A stretch of DNA of 40,389 nucleotides, taken from the IMG/VR virus record IMGVR_UViG_3300034198_023065, positions 1-40,389 of that record; one strand, given 5' to 3'. A program made the position numbers and the translations under genes. Source of the stretch: a virus. The notes under the pieces are model-generated. The model worked only from the letters and a program-made list of their open reading frames with translations, had not been told where the DNA came from and searched no databases. Shown piece by piece: positions 40,164 through 40,389 of this stretch (positions are counted from its first letter, which is position 1; each line of letters opens with the position of its first letter).

Positions 40164-40389
40164 ATGGCAAACAAAAAAATATCTGAACTGTCGGTTAAAT
40201 CTACACCAACCTCGAACGACATCATCCCAATCGTTGATATGGCGGCAACCCCGCCAACGACTAAAAGCGTAACTGTTGGCTCGTTGACAGCAGCCGGCTC
40301 AGCAGGCGCAACAGGCCCAACAGGTGTAACTGGCCCTACTGGGCTTACAGGCGCAACAGGCGCAACAGGCCCAACAGGTGTAACTGGCC
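40164..40389 (+). CDS. Partial structural protein with collagen-like repeats (runs off the end)
   Basis: The open frame starts at ATG 40164 (MANKKISEL) and continues to the window end without a stop. The first 45 residues resemble the start of phage appendage proteins ([14 protein letters not shown], then TKSVTVGSL). From about residue 45 the frame becomes Gly-x-Thr/Ala triplets ([13 protein letters not shown] and similar), a collagen-like triple-helix repeat found in tail fibres and head decorations. The DNA repeats with a 54-base period. Length and C-terminus are unknown because the gene is cut. Confidence 0.8.
   Translation, partial: MANKKISELSVKSTPTSNDIIPIVDMAATPPTTKSVTVGSLTAAGSAGATGPTGVTGPTGLTGATGATGPTGVTG
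40303..40389 (+). repeat. Direct DNA repeat in collagen-like gene, 54-bp period
   Basis: The stretch 40303-40335 recurs exactly at 40357-40389 (33 bases), 54 bases (18 codons) apart, both encoding Gly-Ala-Thr-Gly-Pro-Thr-Gly-Val-Thr. The second copy stops at the window edge, so further copies are likely. Such exact repeats can expand or shrink by slippage. Confidence 0.85.

Noticed and set aside
1-40389. CRISPR arrays, insertion sequences, rRNA genes
   Set aside because: No repeat-spacer pattern, transposase motif, terminal inverted repeats or rRNA-like sequence was seen in either strand.

Overview
The window is a densely packed stretch of a tailed double-stranded DNA bacteriophage genome (Caudoviricetes). 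Every gene I can support lies on the + strand. Neighbouring genes usually abut or overlap by a few bases, with GGAG-type ribosome binding sites and ATG, GTG or TTG starts. The gene set (SbcCD-like nuclease, two helicases, primase, family A DNA polymerase, RecA-like recombinase, RuvC-like resolvase, portal, thymidylate kinase, two tRNAs) points to a fairly large, probably strictly lytic phage. No integrase, capsid, terminase or RNA polymerase gene is visible, so this is a section of a longer genome. The host cannot be named from the sequence.

Layout. (1) 1-4069: six mostly unrecognised genes, including a cysteine-rich protein that may be related to rolling-circle Rep proteins, and a striking fusion of a phage-repressor-type helix-turn-helix to a deoxyhypusine-synthase-like domain. 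(2) 4070-5382: a tRNA zone with tRNA-Gln(UUG), an AT-rich T5orf172/GIY-YIG-like gene, a small gene, and a CAU tRNA preceded by a hairpin that overlaps its acceptor strand. (3) 5383-23731: the replication and recombination block. It runs from SbcD and SbcC through an SF2 helicase, a DnaB-like helicase, a DnaG-like primase and a UDG/exonuclease/polymerase fusion. Next come a probable single-strand DNA-binding protein with its own promoter and terminator, a RecA/UvsX-like recombinase and an HNH protein, followed by several small genes. (4) 23750-33290: mostly unknown genes, plus a glycosyltransferase, a RuvC-like resolvase and a YhcG-N-like protein behind a possible T7/T3-type promoter. This section closes with a strong intrinsic terminator at 33248-33290. 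(5) 33307-40389: the start of a structural and accessory section. It holds a portal protein with a zinc-ribbon insertion, a second glycosyltransferase, a RelA/SpoT-like HD protein, thymidylate kinase, small unknown genes and the start of a collagen-repeat protein that runs off the end.

How the genes fit together. Helicase, primase and polymerase form a complete replisome core. The SSB-like protein, RecA-like protein, SbcCD, SF2 helicase and RuvC-like protein form a recombination-dependent replication set comparable to T4 gp32, UvsX, gp46/47, UvsW and a resolvase. Thymidylate kinase and possibly the HD protein act on nucleotides. The best candidates for undescribed biology are the HTH-deoxyhypusine-synthase fusion, the unusual polymerase fusion with altered motifs, the hairpin-masked initiator-like tRNA, and the possible single-subunit-RNA-polymerase promoter. 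All functional calls come from reading motifs by eye; no database search was run.
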